A stretch of DNA of 64,000 bases from Glyphotaelius pellucidus (GCA_936435175.1 OW386551.1:2170001-2234000), one strand, 5' to 3'. Numbered from the stretch's first letter, positions 47,402 to 58,520 are shown. Notes: generated by a model not told the origin, from the sequence alone. Numbers and translations: made by a program.

Positions 47402-47590
47402 GAGGCCTTGGGGAAAATTATTTCCCGTAGTCATCTTAGGGGATGGTCTGTGTGGAGGGTCTTTTTAAGGAAAGGAAGGAGAGAAAGTTCTGGGAGGGAA
47501 AACGGCATTGGGGATGGGTAGGAATTTAATTTCAGATGAATGATTGACCAACTGCGATGCAAGGCGGTGGGTCGGGAGAGAGCAGTACAT
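47402..47590 (-). mobile_element. SINE family S, copy 4, partial
   Basis: gaggccttggggaaaattat at the left, then gtgtggagggtctttttaag and the ggaaggagagaaagttctgg tract. The head half is missing. Confidence 0.65.
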
Positions 47591-48149
47591 AATTTTCTTA
47601 TCGTTAAATCAGAAATATGTTAAGTGCCATTATTCAATTTGTGGTCGGTTTCGAATAGAATAGTTGAAGTGCAAAGATAACTAGACGTTATTATCTTTCA
47701 TAACTTCTCGTGTTTCTTCTGTTCAAATTCGGCGAGATGCAGTTTTTCGATTTTAATGAACCACTTCCGAACTTTAGAAAAACAGAAAATAAAGCCTGCC
47801 AGAAAGTTCTCCACGTGAATCTTGTTTGAATTTGGAATGCAGTGAAGTTGGTTGCACCTCTCGGAAAGAAATATCTCGTCTTTGAATTCAGCGCTTTGAG
47901 ATTATTCATTTCTACTAAAGTTTTAATGAGTAAACAATATAAAGAAAGATGAAAATAAATAAGGAATGAAACTGGCATTCATTTTGCAATCGGTTCGCCT
48001 TCCAGTTTGTAAAACAAATTCCTTCAAATATAAAACATTCAAATAGTGCTGTGGAAACATTTTTTTTAACTAAATGGGATGTAGAAACCTATCTATGTAC
48101 ACATCTTTATAGTTACTTGATCATTTTTTAATCTTTATTTTTATTCTAG
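47591..48149. other. Unique DNA upstream of an acceptor-like site
   Basis: A minus frame at 47691-47978 shows no domain. The end of this stretch, atctttatttttattctag, looks like a splice acceptor. Confidence 0.3.
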
Positions 48150-48453
48150 GTCTAACCACATTTCGATCGTCCAGTTGATTAGTCAGACATCTCCAATTAC
48201 TAAGATAATGATGAAAGCAATATTCGAATGCTCACGAATGAGCGAGTTTACAAGCTACTATCTGGGAAATTCGCTATCTGTTAGTAAATTCGCTCAGTGT
48301 CATGGTTTTACGTGCTATCTAGCAGATTGTGGACAATCTACGAGAAAAGTTGAAAGGTGGTCAACTTTAATCGCTATTCGCTCAAGATGGCGGCCTACCA
48401 ACAGCTCATTTCACAGCAACTGTCAGAATCAGTTCGCGCGGGAGCCGTAATTC
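48150..48453 (+). CDS. Weak candidate terminal exon or chance frame
   Basis: After the acceptor-like ttattctag (ending at 48149), a frame stays open for 100 codons from 48151 to the stop at 48451-48453. The product has no domain I recognise. Inside is caagatggcggcc (about 48384-48396), which matches the YY1/Pho binding consensus and would also be a good translation start in another frame. Two short related segments, ttcgcgcgggagccgt and ttcgcgcgagagtcgt, are about 77 bases apart, so the block may itself be a repeat. No partner exon was found. Confidence 0.15.
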
Positions 48454-49897
48454 TCGCTACTGGCTAGCGTGTGGCGCTAGCTTTTTTAAAAAATGTCGAC
48501 CGAATTGGTTCGCGCGAGAGTCGTTATTTTGGCTGCTACCGTCGCTACTGAACGAGTAGACAGTTTTGTGTGTCATCATGACAATCTTACTCTCCGATTC
48601 ACCCGCTTTTAAGCTTACCGACTTGTAAACTCGCTCTATGTAATCAAGGCTAAATTGATATTTTATGAATTTTCGCGGTCACGATTAAATACATTTTTTT
48701 AAGTTACAGCAGATGAACTGGAAGCATTTTTTTTTTGCAACGTTGATTTATAAACAAAGAAAATCATTTCCCCTTCAAAATATTTATCAATTTTTTACTA
48801 AAGAGTGCCCGGTATGGGTTTGGTTTTTAAACAAATTTTCAGTTTTATTCCAAAAATTGATGAAAATTTGCACACTTTTTCCGTCTAAACAGGAGGAAGG
48901 TCACTGTCTACACGAGATTTGATAAATCACCCCACACCCCTTTTCCTACCATCTTTCCCTTTTTACCACCCATTAAAACAGAATTTTGATAGTACTTGAT
49001 GTAATTTTGCACACTCGACGTTCAAAATAAGAGGAAAATTTCTGGATACCTCCATAGACATCCACAGTGATGTTTATGTCTATATCTGATATCGAAAAAC
49101 TATGTTCCTGGGCAACTTCGGGGAATTCAACTATTATAATATGTTATATTGCGCCTCACCAAAGCGATGGATTAGAGACCCTCATAAGGGTCTTCTTGCT
49201 TGTAAATACGGAGTTATTTTTTACTTTTTTGATATACTGGCATACAGAGAGCTCTGGGCCAAAAAGGCCCTTTTCTCTTTCATCAAGTTTATAATTTATG
49301 GTTGTTGAAAAAATGGTTTATTTTGTATTTTGTTAAAAATTATTTGCAAGGGGTCATGGCTGTAATACGGGAAGGTATTTACGGAGGATTTGTTTTGGTT
49401 TTTATTATGTGCGGTACGTACGTTTCCGTCGTACCGAGCGAGGCAGTTCACAAACGCGTTATCATGGGTGGGAATTCCCACATAAAAAGTTATGTATCGA
49501 AAATTTAAATTTTAAACTTTTAACTGTATAAAGTCCTGCATTACGTGATAACTGAACCAACTAGGGCAAATCCAAAAGTGCATTCTAGAATCACAGCTAT
49601 TACGAATGGGAAAGTCGTAACTATTTGAAAATTGCGCCGTCACGTTTCTCCCATAAAAATATTCCATCCGAAGAGTTCGTAATTCACGAACAGGTGGCGC
49701 TCTATTTGACTATACGATTTGTAACAACTGTTGATATGGATTTTATCGATAATCTCGGATTAGATATCGTGACCAGTATTGATTCGGACACGTGATGCAC
49801 ACCGATTCATTACTTATACACAGCATGGTTAAAACACACAAACTAGTTTCTTTACTTAAGATATTTAAAAAAAAATCGGGTGCAGTTTACACGCGGT
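48454..49897. other. Unique-looking DNA, no gene supported
   Basis: Several overlapping frames of 60-75 codons (48713-48922, 49067-49294, 49102-49308, 49302-49508) are short and unrelated to known domains. Confidence 0.35.
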
Positions 49898-50165
49898 TGA
49901 AGTGAAACCTTTGCCCACACTCTCAACCAATAGAAGCCTTGAAAAGTGAGGTCATAATTAAAGCGGTCAATGAGCGCAATTTGAGGCTTCGTATTATAAT
50001 GCGTCATTTCCGTTTCATATCTCAACCAATAGGAGCCTTGAAGAGGGTGGTCATAATTAAAGCGGCCAATGAGCGCAGTTTGATGCTCCGTAGGTGCTGT
50101 AATGCGACATTTCCGTTTCATCCGAATTTCAAATCACAACGGGGCTAAAGAAGTTTCACTTCGAA
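49898..50165. mobile_element. MITE-like unit with CCAAT-containing 99-bp duplication
   Basis: ttgaagtgaaac with ctttgccc at the left is mirrored by ggggctaaag with gtttcacttcgaa at the right. Inside, a 99-bp unit is repeated (ctcaaccaat at 49922 and 50021), each with tcataattaaagcgg, and CAATGAGCGCA. Four CCAAT/CAAT words sit at regular spacing. Non-coding. Confidence 0.6.
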
Positions 50166-50204
50166 AAAATACCGGTGAAATTTTTTTTTAAGTTTCTTTC
50201 GCCG

Positions 50205-50500
50205 TTTCCTCGCAGAGTTATGCAGAGAGTATAGACCACCAAATAACTCGTTCTTCGTACGCACTCCTTGCTGCATTCACATCCATGCAGCATTTTACAT
50301 ACTCAGCATCCATACAGCATTTAGCGTACTCAAGAATTTGCCTCACTTGATCTTTCCATGTCTTCCTCGGAAGTCCTTCTTCTACAATTCATATTCTCCT
50401 TTCACTTCTTTGTTCATTCGCTCTGCACGCCCAAACCATCTAAACGTCCCATTCTTAAGCATTTCTCACCCGTTCATAAATAATGGTTTTACACACCTAC
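50205..50500 (-). pseudogene. RTE-like non-LTR retrotransposon 3' end, degraded
   Basis: On the minus strand it reads MLKNGTFRWFGRAERMNKE, the 'RWFGHVERM' region of this family, and ends in SLHNSARK near 50210. Several frameshifts. A short internal duplication (ctcagcatccatacagca-like, about 50285-50330) is present. Confidence 0.7.
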
Positions 50501-50977
50501 GCCTCTCATTTGATTTGAAAAGCCAACAATCAATTTTTATTTATTTATTTAAATTGTACGTATCATAGTTTCTAAATGTTATTTTTATTTATTTATTTAC
50601 ATTTTACATATCATCGTTTCTAAATGATCCGTTGTGATAATTGTTTTTTAAAGGTATGGGGTTGGGTTTCGGTTTTTAAGTTCTCAGGGAGAAGGTCAAA
50701 AATTTTAGGAATTGGTACATGAAATGTCTTCGAGCTGATGTGGTACGTAGTGCAGGTACATTGTAGTGTCGGTTGGTTATTGTTCTGGTGGTGTAACTGT
50801 GATGTAAGAGGGTTTTTTTTCTTATATTTGAACATGAAATGCGTTCAATTTTAGATGGAGTTGCCGTATGTTTAAGATATTATATTAAATGAAGAGTCGA
50901 GTGGAGGAATATCTTGTTGGTCGCTTGTTGATAGCACGTTATATCGTTTTTGGGCTTTTTGTAGAGCATCAATAAAA
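50501..50977. other. Unique DNA, no gene supported
   Basis: A TTTATTTATTTA patch is present twice (about 50537 and 50589). The minus frame at 50620-50835 resembles the 'TYHISSKTFHVPIPKIFDLLP' part of LINE C-termini, but the evidence is thin. Confidence 0.3.
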
Positions 50978-52105
50978 TTAAGGGGGTATTCTAGTGTAAA
51001 AAAATTTTTTTTTTTTTCTTAACCAAAGTTTAAATATTCAAAAATATCTCCTTAAGGTTAAACGCTACGTACGTTATAATCTACGCATTCACGGATGGCG
51101 CCAATAAAATTATTTCAGGTTTTAGACACTTTTGCAAGTTATGCTTCAAGATATTAATAATAATTAATTGTTCGCGCCCGTACATACGCAAAATGAATAT
51201 GAATAAATAGTTTTGTCAATAAAAAACTCAAATCTTTCAAGAGAGGCTGACAAATACAAAATTGCATCGGTGATTCAATCCAATATTGTATTTGTCAGCC
51301 TCTCTTGAAAGATTTGAGTTTTTTTATTGACAAAACTATTTATTCATATTGCGTATGTACGGGCGCGAACAATTAATTATTCTTAATATTTTAAAGCATA
51401 ACTCGCAAAAGTGTTTAAAACCTAAAATAATTTTATTGGCGCCATCTGTGAATGCGTAGATTATAACGTACGTTGCGTTTAACCTTAAAAGAATTTTTCG
51501 AAGTTCGCATTATTTTAAAAGTTATAACCATTTTAAATATGGGGTTTAGACAGAATCTAACCAAAATCTAACAAGGACAAAATTTTAAATACCTTTTTCT
51601 CAAAACCACTTTTTTCGTGACGGTTGACACGATATCTCAAGTTCTACTAAACCAATTTACTTGAAATTTGGTGTGAGCATTTATGGCATGAACCAGAATT
51701 ATAACAAAATTTTAATTTTTACTATTCTAAAAAAATTCAAAGTCAAAAAACTGGTAAAAAAATGACTTTTTTTTTTCAGACAGCCGCCATTTTGCGAAAA
51801 AAAAATTTATGACTTCTCTGAGGTTCATGCCATAGCAGCATTTGTTTGAATTAAAAATAAATTTGTTTTTTTTTTCGGATAACTAGGAGGGTTGCAATCG
51901 TGTCAACCAGGGCGCGCCATATTTTTGAGACCCCCCACTTAAACACCCTGTAACTTTTAAAAAAAAATTTTGATTTTTTTTATGTATTCTTGAATGTTTA
52001 ATAAATATTTGGTAAAATAATGGCTTTAAAAATATTATTGGTTTTTTTTATTGCACCTGAAAAAACACCTATAATTCATGCTTATAGACTAGAATACCCT
52101 CTTAA
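50978..52105. mobile_element. TTAA-flanked foldback element (piggyBac-type MITE)
   Basis: TTAA at 50978-50981 and 52102-52105 flank inverted ends: ggggtattctagt on the left and actagaataccc on the right. TTAA duplication is the hallmark of piggyBac transposition. Inside is a very long second inverted repeat: about 51050-51270 pairs with 51280-51500 nearly perfectly (for instance aaactcaaatctttcaagag and its complement). The remaining 51500-52080 is unpaired and non-coding. No transposase. Confidence 0.75.
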
Positions 52106-52943
52106 GAACACAGCCGCCCCAAATTATGATGCCATATGCTAATCAATATAATGGGAAAATTGTGATTCATTTGCAATAATGTAGGACTAAGATAGCTTAC
52201 GAATTGAACTAATGACGCGTGGCGTGGTGGGAAACTGACGCATTTGTCCAACCAGCTAGTAACCAGTAGTATACACTGACTTCATTTCTTTTATTAATGT
52301 ATAGCACGGGATACGATTATTAATATTTCTGTAACATTACCTCTGATTTGTAATGGCTTCGATCAAATTCATACATTTATATTTCGTATGCAAATGAAAT
52401 GGGTATTCGGGTAATATCCTCAGTTTCTTATCCGACATTTTTCTTGTTAGGTCTTTTTAAAGCCACGCTTTAGAAGCGAAAGACGAAAAAATAATGGACT
52501 GCTTTAGTGAATGGATATCTCTGCTTTCATATAATGAGAATTTACAGAAATTTTATTTCGCCAATTTGTATTGGCGAAATAAAATTATTAGTTTAATTTT
52601 TTTTGATCTTCTGAGTGATGTAATTTTTAATACTTAGTATTTGAGACTCGATTTTCTTAGAGCCACGTTTATGACATTCTATAGGACCAAAGACTTATTT
52701 GCACGCATAATAATTAGGAATGACTAAATTTCTCTAGCAGCCTGATTCTACGGATGATGATGATAGGGTTCACGTGGGGTCCAACGTATGTCCATGGATG
52801 GTCTTTAGAGTTCTATAGATAAGATTAGCACAAGCATTTGTACTTTGCGTGCTTTTATATTCTCTCTAAAATATTCCATTACCAATTATAATAATTCTAA
52901 ACATTTGTTGGTTTGCAAAAGTGATTCACCGAAATATTTAAAA
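52106..52943. other. Unique DNA with a perfect 17-bp hairpin
   Basis: aattttatttcgccaat (52549-52565) and attggcgaaataaaatt (52570-52586) are exact inverted copies around ttgt. No gene seen. Confidence 0.5.
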
Positions 52944-53316
52944 TCTATACTAATATTATACAGAGGAAAGATTTGATTGTTTGTTTGTTTGTTACGTTTT
53001 CACGCCTAAACCACTAAACCGATTTTAAAAATTCTTTTACCAATAGAAAGCTACATTATCAGCGAGTAACATAAGCTGTATATAATGGTAAGCTCTGGCG
53101 TTATGAAATTTGTTTAAATGAAAATGTGTGTATTTCATATATTTTTGCAGGAGGGAGAAAAGGTAGGGGGAAGGTGGGGTTCGTGGAGAGGGAAGAGATG
53201 AGGGAGGGGGAAGGCGGGGAAGGTGGAAGGGAACGGGAACGCACGGGAAAGGATAAGAAGGGAGAGTCAATTTATTTCTTTGAATGGCATAGCAACCCAT
53301 GCCAGGAACCAGCTAG
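52944..53316 (+). mobile_element. Helitron, Lep1-like, complete ends
   Basis: Starts TCTATACTAATATTATA after an A (52943) and ends CTAG (53313-53316) before a T. The expected 3' hairpin GGCAT ... ATGCC lies at about 53286-53303. TTTGTTTGTTTGTTACG and ACGCCTAAACC match the other copies. A purine-rich run of about 120 bases (53147-53270) sits at the position of the G-rich tract in the other copies. Non-autonomous. Confidence 0.85.
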
Positions 53317-53329
53317 TTTTTAATATATT

Positions 53330-53580
53330 AAGCTGTCTGGAGTTTTTTTTAAGGAAAGGGAGGAGAGGAAGTTCTTGGAAGGAAAAAAGATAGTGGCAAA
53401 AGGGGTGGGTCGGTGTCCATTTCATCCACCGCCAATACCTAGACAAACCCACCATGAACCCGATAACCCCTGCTAGGTCACCAAACGTGGCGAACCACTC
53501 GAGATGACCTATGGCAGAGGCGTTGGTTATCCAATAAATGATTCTCGTGGTGGCTGTACCCATTACCGCCTCCCAAATAA
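53330..53580 (-). mobile_element. SINE family S, copy 5
   Basis: gtctggagttttttttaagg at the left, the ggaggagaggaagttcttgg tract, and cccattaccgcctcccaaat at the right. The 3' hairpin is missing. It faces the + strand copy at 53885-54261 about 300 bases away. Confidence 0.7.
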
Positions 53581-53766
53581 CTTAAGAGGGAACCACAAGC
53601 CAAAAATGTGTGTATTCTTAATGTGCATTATTTTGCCACGAATATCGGTAATAGGCATAAAAATTGCTTGGCAAACGGAGTCTAGAGGTCATGATTTCAA
53701 GCGCAAATGGTTTTTTATTTATTTTGTGAATAATTTTATAAGAAAGATAAAAGTTAGTCAATGGAA

Positions 53767-53855
53767 ACTGACACTAATCATTTTAGCAACTGATACTATC
53801 ATTTTAGCAACTGATACTATCATTTTAGCAACTGACACTATTATTTTAGCATTTT
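53767..53855. repeat. 21-bp tandem repeat, four copies
   Basis: actgatactatcattttagca repeats; the first and last units vary slightly. A frame across it reads LATDTII units, but no protein family fits. Confidence 0.85.
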
Positions 53856-53884
53856 GGGAAATTATATTTTAAGTAGTTCCTTTT

Positions 53885-54261
53885 ATTTCAATTTGGGAGG
53901 CGGGAATGGGTACCGCCGCCCCGGGAACCTTTATTGGATAACCAACACCTCTGCCATAGGTCACCCCAAGTGGTTCGCTACGTTTGGTGATTTAGCAGGG
54001 GTGCGCGGGTTCATGGGGTGAGATTTGTCTAGGTCTTGGAGGTAGATGACCAGGACACACTGAACCCCAGATTCCTACCCACCCCTTTTACCCTTTTCCT
54101 TCCCAGAACTCTCCTCTCCTTCCTCTCTTTAAAAAAACCCTTCTTACAGCATCCCCAAAGATAACATAGGCCCTGAGGGAAATTATTTTCCTCGGGGCCT
54201 CCTGAGTGGAGCTCATATTAAAAATAAAAATAAAAAAATAAAAATAAAAAAATAAAACAAA
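53885..54261 (+). mobile_element. SINE family S, reference copy with 3' hairpin and A-rich tail
   Basis: Begins aatttgggaggcgggaatgg. Near the end ggccctgagg (54169-54178) and cctcggggcc (54190-54199) form a 10-bp stem around aaattattttt-like sequence, followed by cctcctgagtggagct and an (AAAAAT)n tail. The same 3' hairpin and 'cctcctgtgcggagtt' end the LINE at 17148-18215, so the SINE probably borrowed that LINE's recognition tail. Confidence 0.8.
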
Positions 54262-55017
54262 ATTAAAAAAATTACGTATTCATACATTTCTAATGAAACG
54301 ACAGATTTTTTATAAGTTTTCGTTTTTATTTTTTTCAAAATAATTAACTTTGTTAGTTTAATTTTTAATCAATGGAAACGGTAAACGATAATGGAAATTA
54401 GTTATTTAGCAATAATCTTTACCAGAATATGTTATGCTAAACGTGTTTGTATACCCACATACGTTCAGAGATTGTATGTATTCATCCAAATCCTTACTTT
54501 CATTTCAAAAATCAATATTTATTTTAAAGTCGGCAAATATTATTTATTTACCGAAATGCACAAACAATCAGTTCAAAACTTTCCGACCGGATATTGGAAC
54601 ATTGAAAATTTTCTCTTTGTAACTTCTGACGAATTTCATTTACATTTTTTCGCTTTTCATCCAATAAATCAAACGTAAACAGTTCGAAAAACGCTTCATT
54701 TTGTTCCATTTCTGCTGCAGTTATTGAATAGAAATGCTGAAAATTGCGATCATTTGCGACCCAGTCAGTGCATTACGGGTGACTTCAAATATACACCGGG
54801 CCATTTAATGCAATATTTTATTTAACTCTGGACTTACGGATCATCAATGTGTAGAGGAAGTAGTCCCAGGACGAGATTTTGTCGCTAAAACTAGTGAAAA
54901 TAATTTATTTCGGTTTGATGATGACTTTAGAAGGCGAACAGCTGTCACGCGTAATAATAATTACACAACAGAACTTGTTTCTAAATAAACTGTATTTATG
55001 AACTGAATAATATCTAA
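54262..55017. other. AT-rich DNA, no gene supported
   Basis: ttgatgatgactttagaagg with cgaacagctgtc at about 54915-54945 resembles words near 31240 and 31900. The frame at 54391-54678 shows no domain. Confidence 0.35.
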
Positions 55018-55135
55018 TTAAATGAAGACACCATGAGCGAAACTCAATCGAAAATCTGGAAACAGAGGAATCAGAAAAAGATATTGGCACCTCTGGGACT
55101 CAAACCCAGGAATCTCTCTTTCCGAATCCGAATCT
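55018..55135 (-). mobile_element. Relative of the tRNA-core palindromic element
   Basis: On the minus strand, cctgggtttgagtcccagag (box B-like) is followed by tctgtttccagattttcgat and gagtttcgctcat, as at 10085-10237. The other arm is not seen, so this copy may be truncated. Confidence 0.55.
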
Positions 55136-55363
55136 AATATTATTGAATATTTGAATGGGGGGAAAAATAAAATGGAAGTTCTACAAATTAAACTTGATAA
55201 CAATAACAAAAATAAAACAAGTGCCTCAGGTCTACCTACTAAAAAATCCATTGAGATTTTTTTTAAATAAGGTATAATTTTTGCATAAAAACCACAAGGT
55301 TTCTGATTCCAAGTGTAGCACAACCTCTGCGCATCAGAGGATAGTAGACTTCGGCTCAAGATT

Positions 55364-55555
55364 TGACTTCACCATTGACTTCACCTTTGTCTTAACATTT
55401 TACTTCACTTTAACTTCACCTTTGACTTCACCTTTGACTTCACCTTTGACTTCATCTTTGACTTCACCTTTGACTTCACCTTTGACTTCACCTATGACTT
55501 CACCTTTGACTTCATATTTGACTTCACATTTGACTTCACCTTTGACTTACTTCTT
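55364..55555. repeat. 12-bp minisatellite
   Basis: acttcacctttg repeats about 16 times with single-base variants. Because the period is a multiple of 3, the frame at 55281-55562 reads an LTSP repeat. No signal peptide or cysteine framework supports a protein. Confidence 0.9.
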
Positions 55556-57125
55556 AATCTGATGCCCCAAACAACTCTTGTAGATCATCTTTGTTTATCA
55601 TCTATGATATTTCACTTGACGGCGATCCGAAGATCCATTGCTTTTGTTCCCATCAGTTAATGTTTAGCGGCCTTTTCCGGTGGCGATGCGATGAGGTTTT
55701 TAGGGAACTAGTGTCCTTGGCGGCAGGTAATATAAATTAACCTTTGGCTGGTCAAGAAAACGAGAGAAGGTAGCAGTAATTGTACGTGATTTAACAGTTA
55801 TCGAACTGGCGTGAGCAGCAATTGTCGCAGCAAAATCGGGGAGCCGGCTAAAGGGCGCGGACTTCGGGTTCCGTCAGCGGTTGGGCCGATAGCCATGCAC
55901 ATTTTCATTGGGACTGCGGGGTGGTTTGTTGAAAACATACTCCGACTAATTTTCATCCATCTTACTTTCTCTCTGTTATAATTGTAAATACTTGCATTAT
56001 ATTATTACTGTTATTTTTTTTCATTATTTCTTGTATTTCAGACTTCCTCAACCAGGTGCAGCTCTTATTTTTCTTTTTTTTTACTAACATCTTTATCTTT
56101 ATATATTTAAGTTTATGGATTCCAGAAGAATTATTCCACGGGCTGCCACTTTTTTTTTTCTTTTTTTGTATTATGTTAATGTAAGTACTTGCATACTGCT
56201 TAATAACCCCGTATGCATGAACATTGGAGGGTCTAGAGTTGATCAAATAAATGTAGCTTCATTCAATAAAAAAGTAGAGTCTTGACGTGTGCGGTGAAGT
56301 CCTTATAACGCCGTGGGAAAGTGGTGGGGTCCCCTCCAATGGCGTGGGCAGCCTCTATGGTTAACCTAACCTAACCAAAACTAAAATATTTAACCCTTAA
56401 ACATCTCCTCGATGTTAACCTTTCATTATTATCGTTTCCTGAATCATTTCACTCGGTTTTTCAAATGATTTTAAATATTCCCACGACCGTGGAATAGCCA
56501 GCAACGTTCCCAAAAACCTTTAGTAAATTATTTAAAAAGGTGGCCGGGCAATTTGTCGGGTATCGTTTAATCAAATGAGTGTGAAGTTTTATTCAGATCG
56601 CCATTCAGTCCGTAGAATGGACCACTTTAATGTGTATTTAAATCGACAGAAGCCGCGAATGGAGGCTGAAAATGATGCGATGAAAGAGTTGAATCAATAG
56701 AGAGCAAGCTTTTTACAAATAATAATGAAAGCACTATGCATATTGTTTTTTGATTGAAAAAGGTTGATAAAGAACTCGTTTATATCTTTATTTACTCGAT
56801 GTTACCGCTTTTCGGTTCTCTTGTTTTTCCTCTTTTCGACCGTATTTTTTTGTAATTCAAAATTTTCATGGTGCTTTTATTCGATTTTTGTGTTTTAATG
56901 ATTTTTTTTTGATAACTTTGTACAATCAATTTCCGCTTTTTCCACCCTGTTTTATCAAGTTTCGGACGGTCTTGTAATGTCTATAATCAGGACATATTAT
57001 ATTGACTGTGTTTTGGTAAAACAATTCAATCCAAAAAAGGAAAACTTCACAGGTAAAAACGAATTTTTACAAATTCGTAAAAGAAATTAAAAAGCTTTAA
57101 GTTTACATGAAAGCACTTATTTTTT
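55556..57125. other. Unique DNA with GC-richer blocks
   Basis: Blocks at 55800-55930 and 56410-56680 are unlike the repeats here and compositionally balanced. A remnant at 56945-57000 (tcggacggtcttgtaatgtc, tataatcaggaca) may be a very old family A copy. No gene identified. Confidence 0.35.
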
Positions 57126-57352
57126 TAAAATTGAATATCGCACGAGAGTCCCAACTGCTCCCGTCTAAAGCCAGTGAGACTATGGCAGTGAGGCTGAAGG
57201 TAGTGGGAAGGAGAAGGAAATGGGGAAGAGGAAGGGGGGAAGTACCTGGCTATTCAGACCTGAGCACCAAACACAGCTAAATCCATTTCAAGCAAAGTTT
57301 CAATTCTGAATGATGGTATTACACCAGGGCGATACTGATAGTATCTTCCACT
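57126..57352 (-). mobile_element. tRNA-SINE body (family T), headless
   Basis: cacgagagtcccaactgctc, gccagtgagactatggca, agtacctggctattcagacc and gatactgatagtatcttcca match 12605-12840. The tRNA-like head is absent. Confidence 0.7.
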
Positions 57353-58194
57353 CTAAAAATATTTTTAAATTTATTTTTTAACATTGATGCACAATATTGC
57401 AATTCCATTTACAATAATTAAATCTTTGAGTAATTTCATCTATATTTTTTTCGAAATAACAAAAAAATAGCATTTATTTAGTTTTTAGTATTAAAAAATA
57501 TAAAATCAAAGAAAATTATTTTACCATGTTCGAAAAATTTCTACCTGAAACCACTGAAAATAGCATTCTTAAAAAGAGTTTTACCGAAACATATTCAATA
57601 TAATTGTTGCTCTGATTAGACGGGCATGTTTTTTTTATAAATACATAAATATAGAATTTTTAAAAAATCATCAAAATACTTATCTCAATTTTTTTCCATG
57701 TATATAACGTCCATTTGATTGTTACTAAACTTAAATTGTCTTTCATGAAATGATTTGAGAACGTAACAATCAGGAAAAAGCGTAGGTTTGGCAAGACGGT
57801 CCCGAACTACTAGAAAACTTCTGGACACGCTGAGAAACTTAATGAAACGCCAATTTATATAATGACTTTTCTTCATCTAATCAACGCTACCAATTGAAGC
57901 AAACAAATAATGAAACCTCCTCTTTTCTTTTTGTTCGCTCCCACGCTATAAATAGAGGTCGAAAAGCGGGATTGGGTTTCATTAGATGAAGAAAATTGAC
58001 AAATCAATATTGAAAGAAAAATGGAATGGAGCCATTTAGAAACTGCTCATATTGCTTCCTCGTTGCAATTTTCTTTCTGAATATTATAATAGTGAACGAA
58101 ATTTCACAGTCAGTATAAAAATCCTGGGTCGCAGGATTCTTCGTACCAATTATAGATTCCAGGGCGATTTAGTTCAGGAATTGTCCTTAATCTT
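57353..58194. other. AT-rich DNA with a TATA/Inr-like pair
   Basis: TATAAATA at 57947-57954 precedes TTTCATTAG at about 57978, roughly 34 bases apart, a possible core promoter. ttttcttcatctaat (from about 57866) and attagatgaagaaaa (from 57981) form a distant inverted pair around it. No downstream coding frame of note. Confidence 0.25.
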
Positions 58195-58520
58195 AAAATT
58201 AACGATTTTTTCTCTGTCAAAATCACTTATTTTACAGTTAAGGATAATTCCTTATCCTTAAGTGGAACCGGAATCGTCCTTAGTTAATTATTGAAAAAAG
58301 TCTTTAATTTTAAGATTACGGTTAATGACAATTCTGTGTCCTTAAATTGAACTGGAATCGCCTCTAGTTAATGAAATGGTCGTTAATTTAAGGTTAAGGT
58401 TAATGGCAATTCCTTATCCTTAAATTGAACTGGAATATTTCCTTGTTAACGAAAAAGTTGTTAACTTTAAGGTTAAAGTTAATGACAATTCTATATCCTT
58501 AAGTAGAATAGGAATCGCAA
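58195..58520. repeat. About 80-bp tandem repeat, four units
   Basis: ggaatcg- or ggaat-marked units occur at 58271, 58355, 58433 and 58512. Each has taatgacaattcc-like, tccttaaattgaactgg and ttaaggttaa words. The units are diverged, so this is an old array. Confidence 0.75.
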
